Source: Paraburkholderia xenovorans LB400
GTDB lineage: Bacteria > Pseudomonadota > Gammaproteobacteria > Burkholderiales > Burkholderiaceae
Assembly (NCBI RefSeq): GCF_000013645.1
Contig: NC_007952.1
Location: 1,302,001-1,366,000, forward strand
Reading direction: 5' to 3'
DNA: 64,000 nucleotides
Part shown: positions 1 to 12,015 of the stretch, in pieces
Position numbering within the stretch: position 1 is the first letter of the stretch
How the letters are laid out: each line of letters begins with the position of its first letter
Made by a program: the position numbers and the translations under genes
The notes under the pieces: model-generated
What the model saw: the letters and a program-made list of their open reading frames with translations, nothing else
Databases searched by the model: none
Told to the model about the DNA's origin: nothing

Positions 1-200
<200 letters not shown>

Positions 201-277
201 CCCGAGCTAACGTGTCAAGCGTTGAGCGCTCACGCTTATCGGCTGTGAATTAAAGACAGAAACGCAGACAGACTCAG

Positions 278-354
278 GGGTCTGTAGCTCAGCCGGTTAG
301 AGCACCGTCTTGATAAGGCGGGGGTCGATGGTTCGAATCCATCCAGACCCACCA
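278..354 (+). tRNA. tRNA-Ile (anticodon GAT)
   Basis: A 77-nt cloverleaf with acceptor stem GGGTCTG (278-284) pairing with CAGACCC (344-350), anticodon stem-loop with GAT at 312-314, a GTTCGAATC T-loop, and an encoded CCA end (352-354). It lies in the 16S-23S spacer and is cotranscribed with the rRNAs. Confidence 0.98.
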
Positions 355-435
355 TGTCGATGATCGTTGGCGCTTAAGCGCTTACGGGCATCCCACCCCC
401 GAAGGGGGCAGGGCGGATCTGGTGTGTGCATGACT

Positions 436-511
436 GGGGGATTAGCTCAGCTGGGAGAGCACCTGCTTTGCAAGCAGGGGGTCGTCGGTTCGATCCCGTC
501 ATCCTCCACCA
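436..511 (+). tRNA. tRNA-Ala (anticodon TGC)
   Basis: A 76-nt cloverleaf with acceptor stem GGGGGAT (436-442) against ATCCTCC (501-507), anticodon TGC at 469-471 inside the CCTGC/GCAGG stem, a GTTCGATCC T-loop and an encoded CCA (509-511). It is the second tRNA of the 16S-23S spacer. Confidence 0.98.
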
Positions 512-613
512 ATCCTCAATGCGTAGCGTTCTGTGAAAGAAGCAGAGCGTTGTGCATTGGCGATTGAGCCAGTCAGAGTGATACATGGTTATAGCAACCG
601 TGATATCGGCTGT

Positions 614-625
614 CGTTCTTTAACA
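614..625 (+). promoter_or_regulatory. boxA antitermination element of the rRNA spacer
   Basis: CGTTCTTTAACA closely matches the boxA consensus TGCTCTTTAACA that recruits NusB/S10 for rRNA antitermination. Its position between tRNA-Ala and 23S is where a second boxA usually lies. Confidence 0.75.
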
Positions 626-790
626 ATCAGGAAGAAGTAGTAAGGAGATTCACGAAAGCATACTTAGAGATGGGTGTGCGAGTAGGTGAATCAGGGTTGT
701 GATTGTATCAATGTATGAAAAGGTGATCGAAAGATTGCTTTGGAATACGGCGCAACACGAATACTCAACCTGTAGCGTGTGTATCGAGAG

Positions 791-805
791 ACACACCCGT
801 TATAG
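791..805 (+). other. Left arm of the pre-23S processing stalk
   Basis: ACACACCCGTTATAG at 791-805 is complementary, with one G-U pair, to CTATAACAGGTGTGT at 3686-3700. The two arms bracket the 23S gene exactly, as expected for the RNase III stalk of the rRNA precursor. The stalk also fixes the mature 23S ends near 806 and 3685. Confidence 0.75.
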
Positions 806-3685
<2,880 letters not shown>

Positions 3686-3859
3686 CTATAACAGGTGTGT
3701 CTTATCCCCACAGGGGAAACAGGACACGCACGGTTGAGTGATCCGTGTTGTGCCAGCAGAAACAACACAACCCCACGCTCCACCCCTGGTGAGCATCACC
3801 AGAAACTACTTCTTCCCGATTGGCCTCGCTGGCCCGAAATCCAGCGCGGCAACAAGTCA

Positions 3860-3973
3860 TGCCTGATGATCATAGCGAGTCGGTCCCACCCCTTCCCATC
3901 CCGAACAGGACCGTGAAACGACTCCACGCCGATGATAGTGCGGATTACCCGTGTGAAAGTAGGTCATCGTCAG
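3860..3973 (+). rRNA. rrf: 5S ribosomal RNA
   Basis: The sequence starts TGCCTGATGA and contains the conserved CCCATCCCGAACAGG segment (3895-3909). It closes with a TCGTCAGGC arm pairing with the 5' end. Spacing of about 175 nt from 23S is normal. A strong terminator follows at 3992. Confidence 0.95.
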
Positions 3974-3991
3974 GCTCCCAAGCAGCATCAG

Positions 3992-4024
3992 AAACCCCAC
4001 CCCAACACAGGTGGGGTTTCTGCG
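3992..4024 (+). terminator. Rho-independent terminator of the rRNA operon
   Basis: A 10-bp perfect stem AAACCCCACC (3992-4001) / GGTGGGGTTT (4010-4019) with an 8-nt loop and a short T-rich tail lies 18 nt after 5S. The IS66 insertion begins 47 nt beyond it, so the operon itself is intact. Confidence 0.85.
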
Positions 4025-4062
4025 TTTACCGCCCACACCATCCAGAACAGAAGCAGCGCGCA

Positions 4063-4070
4063 AAACCGCC
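4063..4070. repeat. IS66 target-site duplication (left copy; right copy 6548-6555)
   Basis: AAACCGCC occurs immediately outside the left end (4063-4070) and again immediately outside the right end (6548-6555). Eight-base direct repeats are the hallmark of IS66-family insertion. The perfect match indicates an unrearranged, probably recent insertion. Confidence 0.9.
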
Positions 4071-4146
4071 GTAAGCGCACGGCCATCCCGTCTTGAGTTG
4101 CGTGGAGGGTCTTGGGAGCATCGTATCCACTTGAATAGGTGGACAC

Positions 4147-4533
4147 GTGAACACTATCGAAGAAGAAGCGCCACTTGGCCGTCGTCGACGCCGGCGCTAT
4201 AGCGTCGAGTTCAAAGCCCAGGTGGTGGCGGCTTGCCAAGGCCCCGGGGTGTCGCTCGCGGCCATCGCATTGCACCACAAGCTGAACGCGAATCTGCTGC
4301 GACGTTGGGTAGAGCAGGCCGAAAGGAACGATTGCGTGCTGGTGGCGCGTGGCGACATATCAGCACCATCAGTAGCGGCACCGGCGTTCGTTCCGCTTCC
4401 TCTGGAGACGCGGACCGCGCGTGCGGCTGAGATCCGCGTGGAAGTTCGTCGCGCGGACCAGTCGATTACGGTTAGCTGGCCGACATCAGAGGCGGCGCAA
4501 TGCGCCGCCTGGCTGCGGGAGTGGCTCGCGTGA
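4147..4533 (+). CDS. tnpA: IS66 family accessory protein, ORF1/TnpA-like
   Basis: The 128-residue product has an N-terminal helix-turn-helix region of the IS3/IS66 OrfA type (RRRRYSVEFKAQVVAACQ, then a second helix around LNANLLRRWVEQ), typical of IS66 ORF1. It is thought to be needed for transposition, possibly in DNA binding. The start is GTG, and the stop overlaps the GTG of the next gene by 4 nt (GTGA), suggesting translational coupling. Length is normal for the family. Confidence 0.85.
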   Translation: MNTIEEEAPLGRRRRRRYSVEFKAQVVAACQGPGVSLAAIALHHKLNANLLRRWVEQAERNDCVLVARGDISAPSVAAPAFVPLPLETRTARAAEIRVEVRRADQSITVSWPTSEAAQCAAWLREWLA

Positions 4534-4868
4534 TCCGCATTGATGAAGTGTGGCTGGCAGTCGAGCCGCTGGATATGCGTGCGGGCTTCGACACCGCACT
4601 GGCGCGTGTGGTCAAGGTGTTCGGCGCTGCGCATCCGCACCATGCTTACCTCTTTGCCAACCGGCGGGCCAATCGCCTGAAGGTGCTGGTTCACGACGGA
4701 ATCGGGATATGGCTGGCAGCGCGACGTTTGAACGAGGGACAGTTCGCCTGGCCTCACGCTGGCAGCGAGCCGAAGCAACATGCACTCACGCAGGAACAGC
4801 TCGCCGCTCTGGTGGTGGGCTTGCCGTGGCAGCGCATCGGCCCGAATGGTGTGATCCGCGTCGTATGA
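4530..4868 (+). CDS. tnpB: IS66 family accessory protein TnpB
   Basis: The 112-residue product begins MIRIDEVWLAVEPLDMRAGFDTA and contains the LFANRRANRLKVLVHDGIGIWLAARRLNEGQF core that identifies the IS66 Orf2/TnpB family. Its biochemical role is not well defined, but it is required for transposition in several IS66 elements. I chose the GTG at 4530, which overlaps the ORF1 stop, because the family normally begins at this residue; an earlier in-frame ATG exists at 4500. Confidence 0.88.
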   Translation: MIRIDEVWLAVEPLDMRAGFDTALARVVKVFGAAHPHHAYLFANRRANRLKVLVHDGIGIWLAARRLNEGQFAWPHAGSEPKQHALTQEQLAALVVGLPWQRIGPNGVIRVV

Positions 4869-4931
4869 GGCCAACAGGGACGTAAACAGTTGCGCTTCCA
4901 CGGTGCCTGGGGTTCTGGCAGACTGGTTTGC

Positions 4932-6512
4932 ATGACCCTGCCCGCCGACCTCAACGCCCTTAGCCCGGAACAGTTACGCGCCCTTGCCGCGCAGCTGATT
5001 GCCCAGGTGCAGGACAGGGACCGGGAGATTGAGGAGAAGACGCGGGAGGTCGAAGAGAACGAACGCGAACTGCATTACCGGCAGACGCGTATCGAGCAGT
5101 TAAGCCACGAGATATCCATCCTCAAACGCCAGCAGTTTGGCCGGCGTAGCGAACAGTTCACCAGCGAGCAGATGAGCCTGCTGGACGAAGCAATCGACGC
5201 CGATCTGGCCGCCATCGAACTGGAGCTCGAGCAGCTTCAGCCACAAGCGCCCGCCGACCAGTCAACCCAGCAACCGAAGCGCACATCGCTGCCAGCGCAA
5301 CTGCCGCGCACGGAGATCCACCACGAACCGGACAGCATCCTGTGTCACTGTGGCTGCGAGCGCGTGCGAATCGGTGAGGACATAAGCGAGAAGCTGGACT
5401 ACACGCCCGGTGTCTTTGCAGTAGAGCGACATATCCGTGGCAAGTGGGTGTGCAAGAACTGTGAAACGCTGATTCAGGCGCCGGTGCCCGCACACGTCAT
5501 CGACAAGGGTATCCCGACTACGGGACTGCTGGCCTCGGTGCTGGTCGCCAAATATGCGGATCACCTTCCGCTGTATCGTCAGGAACAGATCTTTGCGCGG
5601 GCGGGTCTGGCGATACCGCGATCGACATTGGGTGCGTGGGTTGGCACGTGCGGCGCACAGTTGCAGCCACTGGTCGACGCGCTCCATCAGGAACTCCTGC
5701 AGCAGGGCGTGCTGCACGCGGATGAGACACCGGTGCAGATGCTCAGTCCCGGTAAAGGGAAGACACACCGGGCGTACCTGTGGGCGTATACACCCACGCA
5801 CTTCAGCGAGCTTCGCGCTGTGGTCTACGACTTCGCCGTCAGCCGTGCAGGCGAACATGCCCGTGCGTTCCTCGCTGACTGGCAGGGCAAACTGGTGTGC
5901 GACGATTACGGCGGCTACAAGGCTGGCTTCCAGCAGGGCATCACTGAAATCGGATGCGCTGCGCACGCACGGCGCAAGTTCTTCGACCTGCATGCCAATC
6001 ACAGCAGTCAGGTTGCCGGACAGGCCATGCCATTCTTCGCTGCGCTTTACGATATCGAGCGCGACGCTGCAGTGCTCGATGCAGAGGAACGGCGCAAACT
6101 GCGGCAGAGCCGGGCCAAACCATTGTGCGACGCACTTTACGAATGGATGGTGGCGCAGCGCAAGCTGGTTTCGGAAGGTTCAGCGATTGCAAAAGCGCTG
6201 GATTACAGTCTCAAGCGTTGGGAGGCGCTCACGCGTTATCTCGACGACGGACACGTGCCAATAGATAACAACTGGGTAGAAAACCAGATCCGTCCATGGG
6301 CCATCGGGAGGGCCAACTGGTTATTTGCCGGCTCGCTACGGGCGGGTCAACGCGCTGCCGCCATCATGAGCCTGATAAGGTCGGCACAACTTAACGGCCA
6401 TGACCCGCACGCCTATCTGAAGGACATCCTCACGCGGCTTCCTATCCACAAGGCCAGCGACATCTCGGCATTGTTGCCGCATCGCTGGCAACCAACGGGG
6501 ATCGTCGACTAA
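4932..6512 (+). CDS. tnpC: IS66 family transposase TnpC
   Basis: This 526-residue transposase catalyses cut and strand transfer. In order it shows an N-terminal coiled-coil/leucine-zipper region (about residues 15-70), a zinc-binding segment with CHCGCE and a later CKNC pair, and a DDE catalytic domain. That domain has D in DETPVQ, D in DDYGGYK, and E in the C-terminal NWVENQIRPWAIGRANWLF signature. Start chosen at ATG 4932 (MTLPADLNAL), the usual family start, rather than the upstream TTG. No frameshift or stop is visible, so the element is probably active. Confidence 0.93.
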   Translation: MTLPADLNALSPEQLRALAAQLIAQVQDRDREIEEKTREVEENERELHYRQTRIEQLSHEISILKRQQFGRRSEQFTSEQMSLLDEAIDADLAAIELELEQLQPQAPADQSTQQPKRTSLPAQLPRTEIHHEPDSILCHCGCERVRIGEDISEKLDYTPGVFAVERHIRGKWVCKNCETLIQAPVPAHVIDKGIPTTGLLASVLVAKYADHLPLYRQEQIFARAGLAIPRSTLGAWVGTCGAQLQPLVDALHQELLQQGVLHADETPVQMLSPGKGKTHRAYLWAYTPTHFSELRAVVYDFAVSRAGEHARAFLADWQGKLVCDDYGGYKAGFQQGITEIGCAAHARRKFFDLHANHSSQVAGQAMPFFAALYDIERDAAVLDAEERRKLRQSRAKPLCDALYEWMVAQRKLVSEGSAIAKALDYSLKRWEALTRYLDDGHVPIDNNWVENQIRPWAIGRANWLFAGSLRAGQRAAAIMSLIRSAQLNGHDPHAYLKDILTRLPIHKASDISALLPHRWQPTGIVD

Positions 6513-6697
6513 CCCGACCCGTCAAGATGGGTTTGCTGCGCGCTTACAAACCGCCGCGAAAAACCTGACCCGGTTCGCTACCCGCATCCCGCCGCGCCAC
6601 GGCGCAATTCACCCGCGACACTCCACCCTCCTGCACCCGCACCGCTGCCGTACCCACGCACAGCCAGGGGTGCCCGGCGTCAGATCCATCTCATGAC

Positions 6698-7693
6698 TTA
6701 CTGCGTCGCGATATCCGCGCCGCTGCTTGCGCCAGCGGGTATCACGCCATCGCTAATCTGCGCTTTGTCGACTTCTGCGAGCAATGCTTCGTCGCGGGCA
6801 ATGACTTTGGGCAGGTGCGTACGCAAGAATTCGACCCAAGTCCGGGTCTTCGCATCGATGAACTTACGCGACGGATATAGCGCGTAAATATTCATCTTCT
6901 GCGCGGTATATTGCGGCAACACGCGCACTAACGTTCCATCACGTAATCCGGAAATTGCCGCGTAGAGCGGCAGCATGCCAATGCCCATTCCTTCGCGAAT
7001 CGCGACGATCAGCGACTCGGCGATGTTCACGTGCACAGGCCCATTCACCTCCATCGTTTCGCAGCCATTCGGCCCTTCGAGCACCCAGTCGTGCGGCGGA
7101 AACGCCGGGGTATGCAGGATCAGACATTCGTGGTGTGCCAGATCGGCCGGCTTCTGCGGCGCGCCGTGGGCGCGCACATACGCCGGCGAAGCGCACAAGA
7201 TGCTGAAGGTCGTTCCAAGCGGAAGCGACACGAGATCCGAATTAGGCAAAGTGGAAGCGCCGATCACCGCGACATCCGCGCTGCCTTCAAAGAGATCAGG
7301 CATGCGCTGCGACAACGTCAGCTCGACAGTCACCTCCGGATACAGCGCGCGATAGCGCGAGATAGCCGGCAGCACGTAATGCTGGCCGATGCTGGCAAAG
7401 CTATGCATTCTCAAAGCGCCGGTCGGGCGCTCATGCGCACAACTGGCTTCTTCTTCCGCTGTGCTGACATCTGCAAGTATCTGCTGACATCGTGTCAGGT
7501 AACGCTCGCCCGCAGTGGTCAGCGCTAGCCGTCGCGTGGAGCGGTTCAGCAACCGGGTCCGCAGATGAGCTTCGAGTTCCGAAACCGCGCGGGACATTGC
7601 GCCGGTCGTTGAATTGAGCGACTGCGCGGCACCGGTGAAACTCCCGGCTTCGACCACGCGCACGAACACTCGCATATTTTGTAACGTATCCAT
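6698..7693 (-). CDS. LysR-family transcriptional regulator
   Basis: The 331-residue protein has an N-terminal winged helix-turn-helix (MRVFVRVVEAGSFTGAAQSLNSTTGAMSRAVSELEAHLRTRLLNRSTRRL, about residues 8-57) and a periplasmic-binding-protein-like effector domain after residue 90. It belongs to the CrgA/YhcS-like branch by the form of its first helix. The gene is divergent from the FUSC-type transporter at 7893, about 200 bp apart, an arrangement like aaeR-aaeXAB. A role controlling an aromatic-acid or xenobiotic efflux gene is therefore plausible but inferred. If the neighbouring transporter is dead, this regulator may be orphaned. Confidence 0.85.
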   Translation of the reverse strand: MDTLQNMRVFVRVVEAGSFTGAAQSLNSTTGAMSRAVSELEAHLRTRLLNRSTRRLALTTAGERYLTRCQQILADVSTAEEEASCAHERPTGALRMHSFASIGQHYVLPAISRYRALYPEVTVELTLSQRMPDLFEGSADVAVIGASTLPNSDLVSLPLGTTFSILCASPAYVRAHGAPQKPADLAHHECLILHTPAFPPHDWVLEGPNGCETMEVNGPVHVNIAESLIVAIREGMGIGMLPLYAAISGLRDGTLVRVLPQYTAQKMNIYALYPSRKFIDAKTRTWVEFLRTHLPKVIARDEALLAEVDKAQISDGVIPAGASSGADIATQ

Positions 7694-7892
7694 CGATCCT
7701 TCTATTTCACGGCAGAGGCCGTATTGTCCGCCTGTCCAGGATGCGCATTGTTGTTCGTTTTGGAAGGAACGTTCCGCGCCGGTCCTCTTAATGCACGCAT
7801 AGCATGCTCCTACAATCGGCGCCTTGCCTGCCGGAGTAAGCAGTCCTCGCCGGTGCTTCTTTCCGCGACGAACCGGGGCGCATTGCTTTCAG

Positions 7893-9417
7893 ATGAAGCG
7901 CGAACATGCGATCGAACCGACGGCCGATTCCGGCCGGCAGTGGAGCGTCATGTTGCGACCACTCAGTCGGGCCGTTCCCGACTGGGCAGATAGCGATGGC
8001 CTGATCTGGCTGCATCTGTTGAAAACGGTGACCGCGGGTCTGCTGGCGCTGGGCATTGCGATGCTGCTGGATCTGCCGCAACCGCGCATTGCGATGACTA
8101 CGGTGTTCGTGCTGATGCAGCCGTTCAGCGCAATGGTGCTCGCCAAGAGTTTCTACCGGATTCTCGGGACTGCGGCGGGCACAGTCGCTGCATTGGTGCT
8201 GGGCGCATTGTTCGTCCAGCAGCCCGAGCTGTACATGCTCGGTGTGATCGGCTGGGTCAGCGCCTGTATTGCGGCAGCGGTCCGGTTTCGGCATTTCAGG
8301 TGGTATGGCTTTGTGCTCGCGGGATACACCGCTGCGCTGATCAGCATCCTAAACGTCGCGGCGCCTCACGACCTGTTTCTGGCGGCGCTTACGCGCGCGG
8401 CGGAAGTGGCGGTGGCGGTCGGCATTGTGTCCTCGAGCGCGGTGAGCGCGCTGATCGTGCCGCAGCGATCCAGCCTCGCACTGCGGCACGCGCTGCAGAT
8501 TCGATGCGCAAATTTTACCGCGTTCGCCGCCGATGTGCTGGATCGCGGCATCCAGCGCGGCCAATTTGAGCGGCGCTTTGCGGATCTCGTCGACGAGATC
8601 GTCGGTTTCGAGGCGACGCGCACTTTTGCCGCCTTCGAAGATCCGGCCATGCGCTCACGCAGCGAGCATCTCGGCCGTCTGAACAGCGAGTTCACGGATG
8701 CCTGCACGCGGCTGCACGCGCTGCATCAACTGCTCAAGCGTCTGCGTGCCAGCGGTTCGGCGCCGATCGCCACGGCGATCAAACCATACTTCAGCGAACT
8801 CGCCGCGCTCATGATCCAACAGCCCGATGCCACCGTCGATGCATCGCGAATGGCGGCCCGCTTGCAGCACCTTCAGGCGAGTCTGCCCCGCCGCATGCGC
8901 GAAACGAGGAGGCCGCTGGAAGCCTCGCCCGCTGAATCGCTGGCGGACTTCGATACGGCGGCGGAACTGCTGTACCGGTTCGTCGACGAATGGAGCCGCT
9001 ACTCGGGGACTTATGCATCGCTGACGCTGAGCAAGCCGGGGAGCCAGCCGCGGACCACCGTTCGTTACGTGAGCAAAACCAACAGTTTTGTCGTCGCGTC
9101 GACTTTTATCCGCTCGGCTGTGGTCATGGCGATCGCCGGCTGGTCTGGATCACGACAGACTGGCCGAGCGGCGGCCTTGCGGTGATCGGCGCAGCGCTGG
9201 TATGCGCGCTGACGTCGACGGCGCCGGACCCTTCGAAGCGCGCTGGTATCCGTGCGCTCGGCCACCTGGATTGCGCAGGACGTGCTGCAAGCGGTTCATG
9301 CCGATCGCGAGAGGCGTCATGACCTGCAGCGCATTCTGAGTTACCTGCATTTCATCCGCACTGCGTTGCTCGACAAGGACGCGCCTTTCAATGCGCGCAT
9401 GACTCATGCGCGCTGAC
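7893..9417 (+). pseudogene. FUSC/AaeB-type inner-membrane efflux transporter, decayed
   Basis: The first ~415 residues read cleanly: an N-terminal hydrophobic block (about residues 35-165) and a long cytoplasmic helical region, typical of FUSC proteins (p-hydroxybenzoate efflux AaeB relatives). Near 9140 the frame breaks. The expected LVWITTDWPSGGLAVIGAALVCAL segment of the second membrane domain continues in the +1-shifted frame (about 9145-9240). At about 9238 similarity ends, and an open segment (ALVSVRSATWIAQDVLQ...) returns in the original frame to a stop at 9415-9417. The family is usually near 700 residues, so most of the second membrane domain is missing. I read this as a frameshift plus an internal deletion. 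Start taken at ATG 7893. Confidence 0.7.
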
Positions 9418-9603
9418 TAATGCCTGACTGACTCATGCGTGATCGACTCATCGGCATTGCCCCCGCGCGCCCGGATCGGTCCTGTGCGCCGATCCTTCTT
9501 CAGGATGGAAAGATCACTTCCGGGCGGCCCCGTTTATCTGCGTGAGTGGTAACCATATAGTTTCATCACTGCATCGCAGTAATCGTAAGTCCTGGAGAAC
9601 GAA

Positions 9604-9819
9604 ATGAATGTGTTGAAAATCGCCTTGATCGCCTGCTGTTTGTCCGCTGTCGGCGCTCAGGCACAAACGGCTCCCGCCGCCCCGCAACAGCAGGCCGCCC
9701 AGGCGAGCGCGCAACGCGACGCCAATGCGGACACGCGCGGCCGCGCCGCTGCACCGGCCGCCAAAGCCGAAGAGTGCGTCGGACCGGTGAGCTTCTGCAA
9801 CATCTACTTCGGCAGCTAA
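9604..9819 (+). CDS. Small secreted protein of unknown function
   Basis: The 71-residue product has a clear Sec signal peptide (MNVLKIALIACCLSAVGAQA, cleavage after AQA at residue 20). An Ala/Gln-rich linker follows, and a C-terminal segment carries two cysteines (EECVGPVSFCNIYFGS) that could form a disulfide. A GGAG ribosome site lies 6 nt before the ATG. I do not recognise a family. It stands alone between a pseudogene and a CoA-transferase gene. Confidence 0.65.
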   Translation: MNVLKIALIACCLSAVGAQAQTAPAAPQQQAAQASAQRDANADTRGRAAAPAAKAEECVGPVSFCNIYFGS

Positions 9820-10009
9820 GCCGCGTCACGCATCACCCTGAAGCACGTGCAAGACCTGTCGCGACAATCGACGCGCGACGAAGCACCCGGCCGCGACGCC
9901 GTCATGTCGTGACGCCGCGGCGGGGGCGACAATCCGGCCATTGAGTGAAGCACACCGCAGACGTGCGCATCAACGGGCCGGACTGGTGATTATGGAGAGA
10001 CTGAGTTTC

Positions 10010-11524
10010 ATGTACCAAGACCGGATTCGCTGCGCCGCGCTGCGCGGGAAAATCACTTCGGCCGCCGAGGCGGCACTACTGATTCAGGACGGCATGCGCG
10101 TCGGCGCCAGCGGTTTCACCCGAGCGGGCGACGCCAAAGCCGTTCCCGTTGCGCTTGCCGAGCGCGCGCGTCAGGAAGGCAAGCCGCTGCGCATTACGCT
10201 GATGACCGGCGCATCGCTCGGTCACGACGTGGACCGCATGCTGACCGAGGCGCATGTGCTGGCCCGGCGCCTGCCGTTCCAGGTGGACAAGACGCTTCGC
10301 GACGCCATCAATCGCGGCGAAGTGATGTTCGTCGATCAGCATCTGTCTGAAACCGTCGAGATGCTGCGTGCGAACCAGCTTGGCAAACTCGACATCGCCA
10401 TTATCGAAGCCGCCGCGATCACCGAGACCGGCGGCATTGTGCCGACCACCTCGGTCGGCAATTCGGCCAGCTTTGCGATTCTTGCCGACAAGGTGATCGT
10501 CGAAATCAATCTTGCACAGTCGCTCGCGCTCGAAGGGCTGCACGATATCTGGATTCCGGGCCGCCGGCCGCACCGCGAGCCGCTGCCGATCGTGCGCCCG
10601 CAAGATCGTGTCGGCACGAAGGCGATCGAGATTCCGCCGGAGAAAATCGCGGCGATCGTCATCACCGACATGCCGGACAGTTCGTCCACGGTGCTGCCGG
10701 CGGATGCCGAAACCGAATTGATCGCCGGTCATCTGATCGAGTTCTTCCAGCACGAAGTGTCGCACGGGCGCATGCCGCGAAACTTGCCGCCATTGCAGGC
10801 GGGCATCGGTACGATCGCCAATGCAGTGCTGGCCGGTTTCGTCGATTCGCCTTTCGAGGCCTTCGAAATTTATTCAGAAGTGCTGCAGGACTCGACCTTC
10901 GACCTGATGGATGCCGGCAAGGTGACGTTCGCCTCCGGTGCGTCGATCACGTTGTCGGCCGCGCGCCAGGCACAGGTGTTCAGCGAGCTCGAACGTTATC
11001 GCGATCGTCTCGTGTTGCGTCCGCAGGAAGTCAGCAACCATCCGGAAGTGATTCGCCGGCTTGGTCTGATCGCGCTGAACACCGCGCTGGAGTTCGACAT
11101 TTACGGCAACGTGAATTCGACCCACGTGGGCGGTACGCACATGATGAACGGCATTGGCGGTTCGGGCGACTTCGCGCGCAACGCGTCGTGTGCGATCTTC
11201 GCGACCAAGTCGATGGCAAAGGCTGGCCGCATTTCGAGCATCGTGCCGATGGTGCCGCATTGCGATCACAACGAACACGATGTGGACGTGGTGGTGACCG
11301 AGCAGGGCCTTGCCGATTTGCGCGGCCTCGCGCCGCGCGAACGCGCCACGTTGATCATCGAAAATTGCGTGCATCCGCTGTATCGCGATCTGCTGCGCGA
11401 CTACTACAGGGATGCCTTGAAGGGCGGCGGGCAAACGCCGCATCAACTGGATCAGGCTTTCGCGTGGCACGCGCGGTTGCGTGACACAGGTTCGATGTTG
11501 CCGGCACAGGAAGCGGGGCTTTAA
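10010..11524 (+). CDS. Acetyl-CoA hydrolase/transferase family protein, probable succinyl-CoA:acetate CoA-transferase
   Basis: The 504-residue protein is a class I CoA-transferase. It has the family N-terminus (SGFTRAGDAKAVPVALAERA), the GIGTIANAVLAGF oxyanion/CoA-binding motif, and the SEVLQD motif whose Glu (about residue 290) forms the covalent glutamyl-CoA intermediate. The length equals that of AarC-type succinyl-CoA:acetate CoA-transferases, which exchange CoA between acetate and succinate in a modified TCA cycle. Which acyl-CoA is used cannot be told from sequence alone. Start set at ATG 10010, preceded by GGAGAG at 9995; an in-frame ATG at 9992 is also possible. The gene is monocistronic and followed by a strong hairpin. 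Confidence 0.9.
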   Translation: MYQDRIRCAALRGKITSAAEAALLIQDGMRVGASGFTRAGDAKAVPVALAERARQEGKPLRITLMTGASLGHDVDRMLTEAHVLARRLPFQVDKTLRDAINRGEVMFVDQHLSETVEMLRANQLGKLDIAIIEAAAITETGGIVPTTSVGNSASFAILADKVIVEINLAQSLALEGLHDIWIPGRRPHREPLPIVRPQDRVGTKAIEIPPEKIAAIVITDMPDSSSTVLPADAETELIAGHLIEFFQHEVSHGRMPRNLPPLQAGIGTIANAVLAGFVDSPFEAFEIYSEVLQDSTFDLMDAGKVTFASGASITLSAARQAQVFSELERYRDRLVLRPQEVSNHPEVIRRLGLIALNTALEFDIYGNVNSTHVGGTHMMNGIGGSGDFARNASCAIFATKSMAKAGRISSIVPMVPHCDHNEHDVDVVVTEQGLADLRGLAPRERATLIIENCVHPLYRDLLRDYYRDALKGGGQTPHQLDQAFAWHARLRDTGSMLPAQEAGL

Positions 11525-11549
11525 GTTTGGACGGGTTTTGAGTCGAGCC

Positions 11550-11578
11550 GGCGTCAGGGGGTATTCGCCCCTGACGCC
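11550..11578. terminator. Perfect hairpin between convergent genes
   Basis: GGCGTCAGGGG (11550-11560) and CCCCTGACGCC (11568-11578) form an 11-bp stem with a 7-nt loop. It lies between the CoA-transferase stop and the stop of the convergent small membrane protein gene. There is no T-run, so it is either a bidirectional attenuator/terminator or a 3'-end stabiliser. Confidence 0.55.
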
Positions 11579-11599
11579 GCAAGCCCTCAGAGGTGGCGT

Positions 11600-11854
11600 T
11601 CAGGTACCTCGCCGGATGAGCCGGATAAGAAACAATAGAATAACCGCGCCGATTACCGCGGTGATGATCGAGCCGAGCCAGCCGCCGCCCAGCGAAATAT
11701 GCAGCACGCCGGCGAGCCATCCGCCGATGAACGCGCCGACAATCCCGACAATGATGTCGACGATCAGGCCGAAGCCGCCGCCCTTGACGAGCACGCCTGC
11801 CAGCCAGCCAGCGATCGCGCCGATGATGAGCCATGCAATGATGCCGTGTTCCAT
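11600..11854 (-). CDS. GlsB/YeaQ/YmgE family small membrane protein
   Basis: The 84-residue protein consists almost entirely of three hydrophobic helices with the glycine-rich pattern IIGAIAGWLAGVLVKGGGFGLIVDIIVGIVGAFIGGWLAGVL, which defines the transglycosylase-associated/GlsB family. These proteins are linked to envelope or general stress responses; the molecular role is unknown. A good ribosome site (GGGAGTCTCG region) precedes the ATG. Monocistronic, convergent with the CoA-transferase gene. Confidence 0.88.
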   Translation of the reverse strand: MEHGIIAWLIIGAIAGWLAGVLVKGGGFGLIVDIIVGIVGAFIGGWLAGVLHISLGGGWLGSIITAVIGAVILLFLIRLIRRGT

Positions 11855-12015
11855 AATCGAGACTCCCTAGTTGAGTGTGAAAAATTCACGGTGACAGAGC
11901 TTAGTCGAAGGTTATGGGACAGTCCATATTCAGGACGCGGAATTAACATTGTCTGAATCTATTGCAGACTAAGTGTAGACGATGCGCACGAATCCGGGGG
12001 ACTTACGCGCTGCGC

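Larger units (their letters stand above)
4071..6547 (+). mobile_element. Complete IS66-family insertion sequence (2477 bp)
   Basis: The ends are imperfect inverted repeats starting GTAAGCGC: left 4071 onward, right read on the minus strand from 6547. The repeats are recognisable for about 28 bp, including a shared CATC/CCGTCTTGA block. The interior has the three canonical IS66 genes (ORF1, tnpB, tnpC) in one direction with overlapping starts, all apparently intact. An 8-bp duplication flanks the element. It landed in intergenic DNA between the rRNA operon and a LysR gene and disrupts no visible gene. Confidence 0.93.
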
